From: an uncultured Mycoplasmatota bacterium
GTDB taxonomy: Bacteria > Bacillota_I > Bacilli_A > RF39 > UBA660
Direction: 5' to 3'
Length of the DNA stretch: 64,000 nt
Assembly (NCBI GenBank): GCA_947643405.1
Contig: CANRVY010000004.1
Location: forward strand, 1 to 64,000
The number at the start of each line of letters is the position of its first letter. The first letter of the stretch is position 1. A program made the position numbers and the translations under genes. The notes beneath the pieces were generated by a model. That model searched no databases. It saw only the letters and a list, made by a program, of their open reading frames with translations, and had not been told where the DNA came from. This document shows, in pieces, positions 1-8,238 of the stretch.

Positions 1-41
1 ATTTCTATTTTATCATGTCCTTATTTTTTCTGTCTAATTTA

Positions 42-497
42 TTATAACCGATCCAGTAATAATCTTTCATATAATGAAGTATCTAATTGCCTTTGAAGTT
101 CTCTTACACTCCGATGTGAATTAATACATTCTTTTTCATAAAATTTTCTTTTTGCATCATCCTTAATTATTATTAACTCGTTATAGTGAGTCCAAGTTAA
201 TTCAGGACTTACTTCTTCAAAATCTGGATATGTTTTATAAAAAATTCTCATATATTTCAAATTTGTATAAGAGTATCCTTTACCTAAAAATTTAGTTAAA
301 TCATTTGATAACCCTTTTAATACTTCTTTACCATATTCCAAACGATTATTGTATTCATTCTCATTTGATACTATAATTCTACCAATATTCCAGTAAACAT
401 AAACTATCGAATTATTAATTTCTTTTGATAATTTAGATTTAACCTCATTTACTAATGTTGTTATTTCGTTAACCATTTTATTGTTTTCTTCTAACAT
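42..497 (-). pseudogene. DUF1016 (YhcG-type) N-terminal domain fragment
   Basis: The 151 residues match only the N-terminal half of DUF1016/YhcG proteins (YWNIGR near residue 35, GYSYTNLKYMRIFY near 75, W-T-H-Y near 103, ending at LDTSLYERLLL). The PD-(D/E)xK nuclease half is missing because a TAA falls at 42-44. The intact paralogue at 3742-4746 has 334 residues and aligns over the same region. The start is an ATG with AAAGGA six bases upstream. It may be a truncated remnant, or a free-standing domain that forms a complex with other proteins; nothing in the 41 bases to the window edge restores the reading frame. Family assignment is firm, function of the fragment is unknown. Confidence 0.7.
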
Positions 498-511
498 AAC
501 TATTCCTTTCC

Positions 512-537
512 AATTGGTCAGTCGCGACTGACCAATT
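512..537. promoter_or_regulatory. Perfect 26-bp palindrome before the DUF1016 fragment
   Basis: The half-site aattggtcagtcg is followed immediately by its exact reverse complement, centred on TCGCGA. It ends 15 bases upstream of the ATG of the DUF1016 fragment, next to its ribosome site. A symmetric protein-binding site (autoregulation or recombination) is the likeliest reading. It could also be a strong mRNA hairpin. Confidence 0.7.
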
Positions 538-584
538 CATAAATGACAATCATAGTACTTATTTTTTTACCATTTTTATCTTTT

Positions 585-893
585 TTAATTTTTACAATCA
601 GTATAATATATTATTTCTTTATTTAACGATTTTGCAAATTCAATCTCTTTACTTGTACTACTACCAATATAACCATCTACATTTACAACCAAAATAGCAT
701 CAGCCAGTTTTATTCTCTCTTTATGCATTTTATCAAGCATTAAAGCTTCATCTTCTGAAAAATCATCTTTATTAGGTCGAGAAGGATTATAAATAGGTAC
801 TAGCATACAATTTCCTTCTAATTCCATTTTTTCTGTTACTTCCATCATTTCTTTATAAAACCTTAAACTTCCACAAACTGTTATAATCTTCAC
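585..893 (-). CDS. Nucleoside 2-deoxyribosyltransferase-like protein
   Basis: A 102-residue protein with the Rossmann-like start MKIITVCGSLRFYKEMM and a late segment ADAILVVNVDGYIGSSTSKEIEFA, as in small nucleoside 2-deoxyribosyltransferase-like (DUF4406-like) proteins. These bind nucleotides or cleave N-glycosidic bonds; relatives occur in phage and accessory regions. The GS-SR and GYIGSST segments correspond to nucleotide-binding loops. It follows the serine hydrolase on the same strand with a 15-base gap, so the two are probably co-transcribed. Substrate is unknown; a signalling or nucleotide-salvage role are both possible. Confidence 0.65.
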   Translation of the reverse strand: MKIITVCGSLRFYKEMMEVTEKMELEGNCMLVPIYNPSRPNKDDFSEDEALMLDKMHKERIKLADAILVVNVDGYIGSSTSKEIEFAKSLNKEIIYYTDCKN

Positions 894-908
894 TATATAT
901 TTCTCCTC

Positions 909-1826
909 CTATATCAAACTTCTCAAAATTTCTGTTACATTCTTCATATCTTTTTCTGATGACATTATTGTTATTAAAAGATTTCTAATTTTATTAACAA
1001 TAATATACTGACCATTAGATCCATCTCTAAAAATAAAACCATCTTTCGAAATAAAAGTATAATAACCTACACCTATTTTAGGCAATAATCTTTCTGGTTT
1101 ATATGCTGACGGTGTTTCTAATTGAATAGAACACATCTCATTTATCCATTTTTCTGGAACAACTTGACAATTATTATATCTCCCATTATTTAATAATAAC
1201 AAACCTATTTTATGAAAATCACTATGTCTAAGATAAAGACCAGTTGATGCAGGACAATACTTTCCGTAGTTATCCCATCTAAATTCACTGATACCTAATT
1301 TATCAAATATATTTTCTTTAATAAAGTCAGTTAGATTAATATTAAATTTTTCTTGAAAGAATACTGATAAAATAAACGGTTCAACATTATTATAAGCGAA
1401 TCTAGTAGCTACCTCAAAAGGAATATCATAATTAAGAGCATAGTCTAATAAATTATTTTTATCAATGTCTTGTATATAACTTTCCGACATCATTTGTTTT
1501 TCATAACCTGAAGTATGGGTTAATAAATCTCTTACTTTCCACTTTTTAATTTTATCTAAGTTGCTTCTATTTGTAATATTTACAATTCTTTCAAGAGATG
1601 GATAAATTATAGTATCTAATGAAAACATACCTTTATCAATTGCAATACCAATTGCCATTGCAACTAATATTTTAGAACAACTTCTCAATTCATGTAAACA
1701 TTCATCATTATAAAAAACTTTATCCAATTTTCCATCTTTTTCTAGAAATATACTATCAATATTTAGACTCGATAAATTTTTCTTTAAATTTTTAACATTA
1801 TTTTTTATATTTTCTATATTAAGCAT
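909..1826 (-). CDS. Beta-lactamase-like serine hydrolase
   Basis: A 305-residue protein of the class C beta-lactamase/penicillin-binding superfamily. The nucleophile motif SxxK appears as SCSK near residue 49, followed by the usual hydrophobic helix and DLLTHTSGY near 100; a YNN triad lies near 145 (FAYNNVEPF). No signal peptide or membrane segment is seen, so a cytoplasmic esterase or peptidase role is more likely than drug resistance. The ATG start has a GTGAGG ribosome site six bases upstream. It lies 15 bases after the XRE pseudogene in the same direction. The substrate cannot be told from the sequence. Confidence 0.75.
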   Translation of the reverse strand: MLNIENIKNNVKNLKKNLSSLNIDSIFLEKDGKLDKVFYNDECLHELRSCSKILVAMAIGIAIDKGMFSLDTIIYPSLERIVNITNRSNLDKIKKWKVRDLLTHTSGYEKQMMSESYIQDIDKNNLLDYALNYDIPFEVATRFAYNNVEPFILSVFFQEKFNINLTDFIKENIFDKLGISEFRWDNYGKYCPASTGLYLRHSDFHKIGLLLLNNGRYNNCQVVPEKWINEMCSIQLETPSAYKPERLLPKIGVGYYTFISKDGFIFRDGSNGQYIIVNKIRNLLITIMSSEKDMKNVTEILRSLI

Positions 1827-1841
1827 ATTTTACCTCACTTT

Positions 1842-2365
1842 CTATAGGTCTTTTGGTAATTTACTGTAATCATATTTTTTAGTAACATCTTTCAAATCTT
1901 CTAATGCTTTATTAATATCTTTTATAGCATCATCTAAACTATAATTTATTCCTCTATTATCTCTTATTAACTCTAATTTGTATGCCACTCTATCTAAATT
2001 TTCCATTACATGTCTAGTTATTTCTCTTTTATTACTATCCCAATCCAAAATATCATATTTAAAAATTCTTGCTTCTTTAATAATATTTTTTAAATCTCTA
2101 GAAGATTTATTTTTAAATTCATCATTGGAAAACCAATTTGTTAAAGCATCATATCCAGCAGCTTTTAATAATTGTTCCAAAGATAAATCTAGTTCTTCAG
2201 CAATCTTTCGTAATATTTCAATATCAGGTTTTTTAACTTTTCCATTTTCAAGATCATTTAAAGATGTATTACTTAAACCAATTCTTCTCGCTAGTTCTCT
2301 TTGAGAAAAGTTCTTTATATCTCTTCCACCTTCAATTAAATATTTTAAGTAAATTCTTTAGCCAT
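1842..2365 (-). pseudogene. XRE-family regulator, frameshifted near its N terminus
   Basis: The frame reads through a clear helix-turn-helix (FSQRELARRIGLSNTSLNDLENG, about 2230-2315) and continues into LSLEQLLKAAGYDALTNWF and a helical C-terminal part. Upstream in that frame there is a TAA with no ATG, GTG or TTG before the helix-turn-helix. An ATG at 2363-2365 (MAKEF...) lies in a frame one base off and stops at about 2345. One missing or extra base near 2345 would rejoin MAKEF to LKYLIEGGRDIKNFSQ, the normal beginning of this family. Either the regulator is dead or the base is an assembly error. A TTG at 2180 would give only the DNA-binding-less tail. Confidence 0.65.
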
Positions 2366-2469
2366 AACGAGATACTCTTTCATTTATTAAGGTATAATAT
2401 CATCCTAAAGCTATTATAACATACTTTTAAGCTTTTTTGTATTAGTTTTAAATATTTTTAGTTCATAAT

Positions 2470-2508
2470 AACAAAAAGTGAGCCAGCTTTCGCTGACTCT
2501 TCAGGGGG
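2470..2508 (-). terminator. Terminator element A with CTTCAGGGGG tag
   Basis: On the minus strand, a stem (2480-2487 with 2492-2499, one G-T pair, UUUC/GAAA loop) is followed by TTTTTG, so it should end the DUF1016-HEPN transcript. The 10-mer cttcaggggg (2499-2508) abuts it. The flank ttcataataacaaaaa to its left is nearly repeated at element B (4884-4900). Confidence 0.7.
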
Positions 2509-2624
2509 CTATTAAATTTTGGTTTATTTAGTTTTAAAACATTTATTTTTCTTTGTATTTTGTTTATTTTTTCCCAATTTTAATTAAAATAAATTAAAAC
2601 ATAAATATAAAAATTTCAAATTTT

Positions 2625-2644
2625 GCTACCTAAATGCTACCTAA
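2625..2644 (+). repeat. Tandem gctacctaa sites, left member of an inverted pair
   Basis: Two copies of gctacctaa (2625-2633 and 2636-2644) overlap the stop codon of the HEPN gene. The 13-mer aaatgctacctaa (2632-2644) recurs in inverted orientation at 4804-4816, upstream of the DUF1016 gene, so the two-gene operon is bracketed. Such short repeats resemble arm-type sites of tyrosine integrases; that reading is inference. Confidence 0.6.
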
Positions 2645-3735
2645 TATTTTTCACAAGTATCTATAATTTTTTTCTTCAATTCACTAGGGAATACTATATT
2701 ATACTCTTTTTCTAAAATATTTAATAAATTTTTTTGTTGCGAGGAAAAGTCATTTGAATTTAAAGCTGTAATAACCATTCTAATTTGTACCTCAAGTTTT
2801 TCATTACTATCAAGATATTTTAATATTTGTTTTGAGGTCTTTTTAGTATTCATAATAATAATCCAATAAGCAATAATTATTTTTCTTAAATATTTTCTTA
2901 ACAATTTTTCATCATTATCAGAAATGTTGTTAATCTTTGCTCCATGTACATAATCACATCTTTTTTTGTATAATCTCCTAATGTCATTGTATATTTGATT
3001 ATATAAATCCGGTTTATTTTCTGCTAATAATTTTGCTGAAAACTTTGATATTTTTTCTGTTACTTCTTTGGAATCCAAATTAAATATCGCCTCAAGGCTA
3101 CTAAATATAAGAATATATCTATTTGAAAGTTTATCACTTTCAAAGGAATCATTATACAATTCTAAAGCTCTTTTAAAATATTTATTATCTACTTCTTTCA
3201 TTGATTTTATATTTATATGAAATCTACTATTGTTACTAAATTCATTTGGATCTAGGTTATATGTCAAACGATTCCAATTAGATATGGGGTTATTTTGTTG
3301 TGCATAAAACAAAAATTTCTTATCAACATTAAAAAATTCAATATGTATTATCTGAAATATTAAAGGTATGTTAAACTCTATTCTGAGTTTTTGTTCTAAA
3401 TTATACACTCTTTCTATTATATCGTTATTTGAATTTAATAATTCCTTAAAATTACTTTTCTTTATTTCCATTTTATCAGGAATTTCAAATTTAATATAAT
3501 CATCGTTTTCTAGATAGCGATATATTAATTTTTCGTAATCGACTAAACAGGATATAAAATACAAATTCATATCTATTTCCATTCCATCCTTAGTAACAGT
3601 GTGATTTTTATCAAAGTATGATTCATCTAGATGTCCTTTTTTTAAGGAAAAACCATCTACAAAGTATTCTCCAATTGGATTAAAACCATTTACTAAAATT
3701 TTATATTTTATAAATATTTTTTTCATAATAGCCAT
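2641..3735 (-). CDS. Apea-like HEPN domain protein, candidate RNase
   Basis: A 364-residue protein whose C-terminal third resembles Apea-like HEPN domains: RYILIFSSLEAIF near 206, then RCDYVHG, giving the HEPN catalytic pattern R-x4-H (R259, H264). HEPN proteins with this motif are commonly metal-independent RNases in toxin-antitoxin and abortive infection systems. The first 200 residues are unrecognised, with no membrane segments. It lies six bases after the DUF1016 nuclease gene and must share its transcript. The first ATG is only two bases from AAAGG; the ATG at 3726 (MKKIFIKYK) is an alternative start. The HEPN call is from motif and context. Confidence 0.6.
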   Translation of the reverse strand: MAIMKKIFIKYKILVNGFNPIGEYFVDGFSLKKGHLDESYFDKNHTVTKDGMEIDMNLYFISCLVDYEKLIYRYLENDDYIKFEIPDKMEIKKSNFKELLNSNNDIIERVYNLEQKLRIEFNIPLIFQIIHIEFFNVDKKFLFYAQQNNPISNWNRLTYNLDPNEFSNNSRFHINIKSMKEVDNKYFKRALELYNDSFESDKLSNRYILIFSSLEAIFNLDSKEVTEKISKFSAKLLAENKPDLYNQIYNDIRRLYKKRCDYVHGAKINNISDNDEKLLRKYLRKIIIAYWIIIMNTKKTSKQILKYLDSNEKLEVQIRMVITALNSNDFSSQQKNLLNILEKEYNIVFPSELKKKIIDTCEKY

Positions 3736-3741
3736 TACCTT

Positions 3742-4746
3742 TTATTCAACAATATCAATATGTAAATTCAATTCTTCTTCTGTGGGTAATTTATTCTGGA
3801 TTTCTTTAGATAATTGTTCAAATATTTTATATTCGCTAACACCTACAGGCTTATTGATATATTTTAAGGTATAATCAACTATTTTATTACTTTTAGTTTG
3901 GCATAATATAATTCCTATTGAAGGATTATCATTTTCATCTTTTATTTCTTCATCTAAAGCGGTAAGATAAAATCCCATTTTACTTGCAAATTCTGGCTTA
4001 AATTCTACTACTTTTAATTCTACTGCAATATAGCATTTTAATTTAATATGATAAAATAACAAATCTATATGAAAATCTTGATGATCTATTGTTATTTTGT
4101 ACTGATTTCCAACAAAAGAAAAACCACTACCTAGCTCAAGTAAAATATTTTTTAATCTATCTAGCATTTTATTTTCTAATTCTTTTTCCTTGTAATCGTC
4201 GGTTAATTCAATTAAATCAAATACATATGGCTCTTTCATAATATTATTTGCAAGATCACTATTTTGCTTTAAAGTTAATTTAAAATTATTATGTTTTATT
4301 GCGCTCACTTGTCTATCATAAAGATTAGTATCTATTTGATAAATTAAAATACTATCCGACCAACCATCTTCTAAACATCTATTCATATACCATTTGCGAA
4401 TTTCTTTATCTTTTACTTTTTGCATTAATGTAATGTTATGTTTCCATGGTAATTGTGCAACCAGTTGCACAAATTCTTCATCATCTTTATACTCATTATA
4501 AAAGGTTTTCATATATTTTAAATTACGAACAGAAAAACCCTTTAAATTAGAAAACGATAATTTTAATTCCATTGCTACATTATCTATAAATTTATTTCCC
4601 CAACTACTATTTTCTTCTAATGTTTTTCCTATATTATAATACAAATTAACTAATTTTTTATTAGCATCTGTCATAATTTCTAATTGAGTTTTGGTAATAG
4701 CATTTTTAATATTGCTTGTTATCTCTTGAAACGATTTATCTAGCAT
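3742..4746 (-). CDS. DUF1016 (YhcG-type) PD-(D/E)xK nuclease
   Basis: A full-length 334-residue DUF1016 protein. The N-terminal helical domain (residues 1-150) has NLYYNIGKTLEE and GFSVRNLKYMKTFYNEY; the C-terminal nuclease domain has the PD-(D/E)xK core D228, E243, K245 (FHIDLLFY...AVELK). The family is widespread in gut bacteria and often sits with restriction or mobile genes; a nuclease role in defence is inferred. The ATG is preceded by AGGAGG at good spacing and a TATAAT about 4770-4775. The HEPN gene follows directly. An N-terminal fragment of a paralogue is at 42-497. Confidence 0.85.
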   Translation of the reverse strand: MLDKSFQEITSNIKNAITKTQLEIMTDANKKLVNLYYNIGKTLEENSSWGNKFIDNVAMELKLSFSNLKGFSVRNLKYMKTFYNEYKDDEEFVQLVAQLPWKHNITLMQKVKDKEIRKWYMNRCLEDGWSDSILIYQIDTNLYDRQVSAIKHNNFKLTLKQNSDLANNIMKEPYVFDLIELTDDYKEKELENKMLDRLKNILLELGSGFSFVGNQYKITIDHQDFHIDLLFYHIKLKCYIAVELKVVEFKPEFASKMGFYLTALDEEIKDENDNPSIGIILCQTKSNKIVDYTLKYINKPVGVSEYKIFEQLSKEIQNKLPTEEELNLHIDIVE

Positions 4747-4803
4747 AGTTAACCTCCTTATATATGATTATTATATCATTTTACAAGCTTTTTTTATACT
4801 ATT

Positions 4804-4816
4804 TTAGGTAGCATTT
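4804..4816 (-). repeat. Right member of the inverted 13-bp repeat
   Basis: The reverse complement reads aaatgctacctaa, identical to 2632-2644. It lies 58 bases upstream of the DUF1016 start codon, so the repeat pair encloses the whole two-gene operon. Confidence 0.6.
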
Positions 4817-4889
4817 TTGTTAAACTTTTTTAATCAAAATTAACACTTTTTAACCTTTTTCATGTAAATTTTAATCACCTTTAATTCAT

Positions 4890-4992
4890 AGTAACAAAAA
4901 TGGAGCGCTATGCGCTCCTTCAGGGGGTTTTGGTTGACAACTATCCACATTTTATTCCGTAAATAGTTATCTTGCGTGACATCCATCACGCT
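4890..4992 (-). ncRNA. Candidate small RNA ending in terminator element B
   Basis: A promoter is readable on the minus strand: TTGACA (5022-5027), a 17-base spacer and TATAGT (4999-5004), putting the start near 4992. The transcript contains a perfect 6-bp stem (gcgtga...tcacgc, 4974-4991), a second pairing of AACTAT with ATAGTT, then CCCCCTGAAG (4918-4927), a perfect 7-bp stem (4902-4908 with 4912-4918) and TTTTTG. No reading frame fits. The terminator may also serve recG, whose stop is at 5044. Function unknown. Confidence 0.45.
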
Positions 4993-5043
4993 ATTATAAC
5001 TATACAGTAAAAATAAAATTTTGTCAAGTTGAGAAAAGCTACT

Positions 5044-7035
5044 TTAAGAAAGTATCTTAATCTGTTCTATGTACCCTTTTAAAATCTCATTTTCCTCTAT
5101 TTTTCCATTGGAAATATAAGCTTCACTATCTTCTTTTGCACGCATTAAAATGGAAAAATCTTTTTTTAAATCAGCAATTTGGAACTGCATATCACCACTT
5201 TGACGCACGCCAAATAAATCACCACTTCCACGCAGTTTAAAATCTTCTTCACTAATTTTAAATCCATCTGTTGTCTTTGTTAAAATAGAAAGTCTTTCTT
5301 TTTCAATATCACTAATTAAAATACAATATGATTGTAAATCATTTCTTCCAACTCTTCCTCTTAACTGGTGCAATGCAGATAAACCAAAGCGCTCACTATC
5401 AAAAATCACTATCATTGTTGCATTCGGAACATCAACCCCTACTTCTACTACTGTTGTACTAATTAAAATTTGAATTTTATTTTGTTCAAAATTCAACATG
5501 ACCTCCTCTTTTTCTTTTGGAGTCATTTTCCCATGTAATACACCAATTTGATAAAATCTTCCAAATGCCTTTTTCATCTTTTCCTCTAATAGTGTCACAT
5601 TCTCTAAATCTATTTTTTCACTTTCCTCTATTAGTGGTGCTATTACATATACTTGATGACCTTTTTTCAGCTCTTGGTACATACTTTCTAATACATCCCT
5701 AATTTCAGAATTCTTTTTTAATGTTGTAATAATAGGAAGTCTTCCATTTGGCATTGTATGAATATTTGAAACATCCATATCACCATAAATTGTTAATGCA
5801 TAAGTTCTTGGAATTGGTGTTGCACTCATATATAAAATATCGGGTGTTGTTCCTTTATTTTTTAAATTACTTCTTTGATTGACTCCAAAACGATGTTGCT
5901 CATCTGTGATTACTAAGCCTAAGTTTTGATACTCCACTCCATCGCTAATTAAAGCATGAGTTCCAACAACAATAGAAATTGTTCCTTTTCTCAAACCTTC
6001 ATAAATTTCTTTTTTCTCTTTTGCTTTGGTCTTTCCAGTTAAAATTGCTACATTAACTTGATATAGTTTAAAAATTTCTTCTAATTTCTTATAATGCTGT
6101 TGAGCTAATATTTCAGTTGGAGCCATTAACGCACTTTGATAGCCACTTAAATGATTCATATACATTGCAATAAAACTTACAATTGTTTTCCCACTTCCTA
6201 CATCTCCTTGAACCAAACGATTCATTCTTCTTGGTTCTTTCAAATCTTTATAAATTTCTTTTACACAATTAAATTGGTCATCAGTAAGAGTGAATGGTAA
6301 TTTATTTATAAACATTTCTATTTTCTGAAATGAAAGTTCTCTTTTTAAACCACAATCATGTTTTTTCTCCTGTTTCAAATAATTCATTTTTAACATGAAT
6401 AAAAATAATTCTTCATACTTGGCTCTAAGAAGTGCAGATTTCAAAGAATTCGTATTTGTTGGAAAATGAATTTGTTTTAAACTTCTTTCTTTATCCATAA
6501 ATTGATATTTTTCACGAATTCCTTCTGGAATATAATCGGTTATACAAATATCTTCTTTGAATATTTGCTCTAAATAAGAACGGATTTGTTTTCCTCCTAT
6601 ACCTCCATAAGAATGATATACAGGATCAATTCTAGGCGTTTTTGGTAGTGGCATTAAATAAATATCATTTGCTACAATTGTATTATGTTTTGGGTCATAC
6701 TTTCCAATAACAGTTACAGTAGTTCCAACTGAAAGCTTGCTTTTTAAAAATGCTCGATTAAAAATAACAACTTGAAGTAATTTTCCCTCTATAACAAATC
6801 GAAAATTCATTTTATCTAAACGTCTATTAATATGAAACACAGATGGAACACTTTCTATTAAGCCATCAATTACAATCTTATCATCTTGCTTTAATTCTTC
6901 TATATTGCTTTTCTTTAGAATATCATAACGAAATGGATAATAGAACAATAGATCTTCTGATGTCACGATTCCTAACCTCTGTAATGTATTTTTTGTTTTA
7001 GGACCAAGTCCTTTGATTTCCTCTAATTGTTTCAT
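5044..7035 (-). CDS. recG: ATP-dependent DNA helicase RecG
   Basis: RecG unwinds branched DNA and remodels stalled replication forks. The protein shows the N-terminal wedge/OB region (IKGLGPKTKNTLQRLGI, residues 5-21), the helicase core with GDVGSGKT (Walker A), DEQHRFG (Walker B, DExH), SATPIPRT, and the late motifs VGVDVPNATMIV and QLRGRVGR. I chose ATG 7035 (MKQLEEIKGLG), with GGTGA upstream, giving 663 residues, the usual family size; an upstream extension would add an unnatural basic leader. It is the last gene before the left accessory island. Confidence 0.95.
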   Translation of the reverse strand: MKQLEEIKGLGPKTKNTLQRLGIVTSEDLLFYYPFRYDILKKSNIEELKQDDKIVIDGLIESVPSVFHINRRLDKMNFRFVIEGKLLQVVIFNRAFLKSKLSVGTTVTVIGKYDPKHNTIVANDIYLMPLPKTPRIDPVYHSYGGIGGKQIRSYLEQIFKEDICITDYIPEGIREKYQFMDKERSLKQIHFPTNTNSLKSALLRAKYEELFLFMLKMNYLKQEKKHDCGLKRELSFQKIEMFINKLPFTLTDDQFNCVKEIYKDLKEPRRMNRLVQGDVGSGKTIVSFIAMYMNHLSGYQSALMAPTEILAQQHYKKLEEIFKLYQVNVAILTGKTKAKEKKEIYEGLRKGTISIVVGTHALISDGVEYQNLGLVITDEQHRFGVNQRSNLKNKGTTPDILYMSATPIPRTYALTIYGDMDVSNIHTMPNGRLPIITTLKKNSEIRDVLESMYQELKKGHQVYVIAPLIEESEKIDLENVTLLEEKMKKAFGRFYQIGVLHGKMTPKEKEEVMLNFEQNKIQILISTTVVEVGVDVPNATMIVIFDSERFGLSALHQLRGRVGRNDLQSYCILISDIEKERLSILTKTTDGFKISEEDFKLRGSGDLFGVRQSGDMQFQIADLKKDFSILMRAKEDSEAYISNGKIEENEILKGYIEQIKILS

Positions 7036-7118
7036 ACAATCACCAGAAATATTATACCGAACATTTTTTCGTAAATCAAGCGAAAAAAATTTTTTTCTGC
7101 AAAAAATGACAAAAAAGG

Positions 7119-7250
7119 TTGACAAATAACCTTTTTTCTATTAGTATATACAGTACCAATTCGAATTAGACGAATTGGCGCTAGTATCACACTAGCCAAC
7201 CCCTTTTTATTCTTTTATAGGAGTGGTCTTCAGGGGGCCACTCTTTTTTT
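7119..7250 (+). promoter_or_regulatory. Promoter, structured leader and terminator before the SDR gene
   Basis: TTGACA (7119-7124), 17 bases and TAGTAT (7142-7147) form a promoter reading toward the SDR. The leader folds into a perfect 8-bp stem (ccaattcg...cgaattgg, about 7156-7178), a 6-bp stem (gctagt...actagc, 7180-7196) and a terminator, gagtgg (7221-7226) with ccactc (7238-7243), followed by seven T. The terminator loop carries cttcaggggg, the tag also found at 2499 and 4918. The start codon is 50 bases beyond. It looks like a transcription attenuator or riboswitch, or a small RNA; I do not recognise the class. Confidence 0.5.
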
Positions 7251-7299
7251 GTATTTATAAAATTCGAAAGAATATAATTACTAATAGGAGTTGATGCTT

Positions 7300-8208
7300 A
7301 TGAATTCTCATTATCAATATATAAGTAAAAAAACAAAATGTGAAGAAATTCCAATTACTTTTCCCTATCAACATCAAAATTTTCAACCTGGAATAGAAAA
7401 CTATATGATACCTAGGCCTATTAGCGAAAATCCAAATACAAATCACTGCGGAAAGCTTACTGATAAAGTCGCTTTTATTACAGGTGGAGATAGTGGTATA
7501 GGAAGATCCATTGCATATTTATTTGCAAAAGAAGGTGCTGATATTATATTTGTTTATCTTTCTGAACAAGAAGATGCAATGGAGACAGAAAGGCATATCC
7601 AAATGCTTGGTAGAAGATCACTTTCTATCATGACAGATTTAACAAAAGAAGAGAATGCAATTAAAGCAATTCAAAAAGCAATTCAAACATTTGGTCATAT
7701 TGATATTTTAGTAAATAACTGTGGGGTTCAATTTTTACAAGATAGTATTCTGGATATTAGTGACATGCAACTAAAAACTACATTTGCAACAAACGTCTTT
7801 TCTTATTTTTATGTAACCAAAGCTGCTCTTCCATATTTACCCAAAGGGAGCTCTATCATCAATACAGCTTCTATTACAGCTTATAAAGGAAATAAACAAT
7901 TATTAGATTATAGTGCTACAAAAGGAGCTATTGTCTCTTTCACTCGTTCTCTTACTTTAAATTTGGTCAAACAAGGAATCAGAGTAAATGCTGTTGCTCC
8001 TGGTCCAATTTGGACTCCTTTAATCCCTTCTTCTTTTAGTGCAAAAGAAGTAACTACATTTGGAGCTTATACAAGTAAAGTTCCTATGGAACGAGCTGGA
8101 GAGCCATTTGAAGTAGCTCCTAGCTATCTATTTTTAGCAAGTGATGATTCTTCATATATGTCAGGTCAAGTATTACATCCAAATGGTGGAGATATTGTTG
8201 GTTCATAA
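7300..8208 (+). CDS. Short-chain dehydrogenase, general stress protein 39 (YdaD) type
   Basis: A 302-residue classical SDR of the GS39/YghA group, recognised by the roughly 50-residue lead-in (YQHQNFQPGIENYMIPRP) before the NAD(P) site TGGDSGIG (residues 61-68). NNCG (139-142), S191 and Y204-x3-K208 complete the catalytic set. Such enzymes reduce aldehydes or ketones and are stress-induced in Bacillus; the substrate here is unknown. I chose ATG 7300 because TAGGAG ends nine bases before it; the TTG at 7291 and ATG at 7294 are too close. It is one of the few plus-strand genes and has its own leader and terminator. Confidence 0.9.
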   Translation: MNSHYQYISKKTKCEEIPITFPYQHQNFQPGIENYMIPRPISENPNTNHCGKLTDKVAFITGGDSGIGRSIAYLFAKEGADIIFVYLSEQEDAMETERHIQMLGRRSLSIMTDLTKEENAIKAIQKAIQTFGHIDILVNNCGVQFLQDSILDISDMQLKTTFATNVFSYFYVTKAALPYLPKGSSIINTASITAYKGNKQLLDYSATKGAIVSFTRSLTLNLVKQGIRVNAVAPGPIWTPLIPSSFSAKEVTTFGAYTSKVPMERAGEPFEVAPSYLFLASDDSSYMSGQVLHPNGGDIVGS

Positions 8209-8238
8209 AAAAAATTCAGAAAAATTTCTGAATTTTTT
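8206..8238 (+). terminator. Bidirectional terminator after the SDR gene
   Basis: A perfect 10-bp stem (8213-8222 with 8225-8234) is bordered by an A-run on the left and a T-run on the right, so it can end transcripts from both sides. Confidence 0.85.

Noticed and set aside
4884-4940. Integron attC site
   Set aside because: TAACAAAAA and TTTTGGTTG look faintly like attC ends, but the stem is short, the GTTRRRY box is missing and no integrase is in view.
7156-7196. Guanidine-II (mini-ykkC) riboswitch
   Set aside because: There are two tandem hairpins, but the loops are not the ACGR tetraloops of that class.
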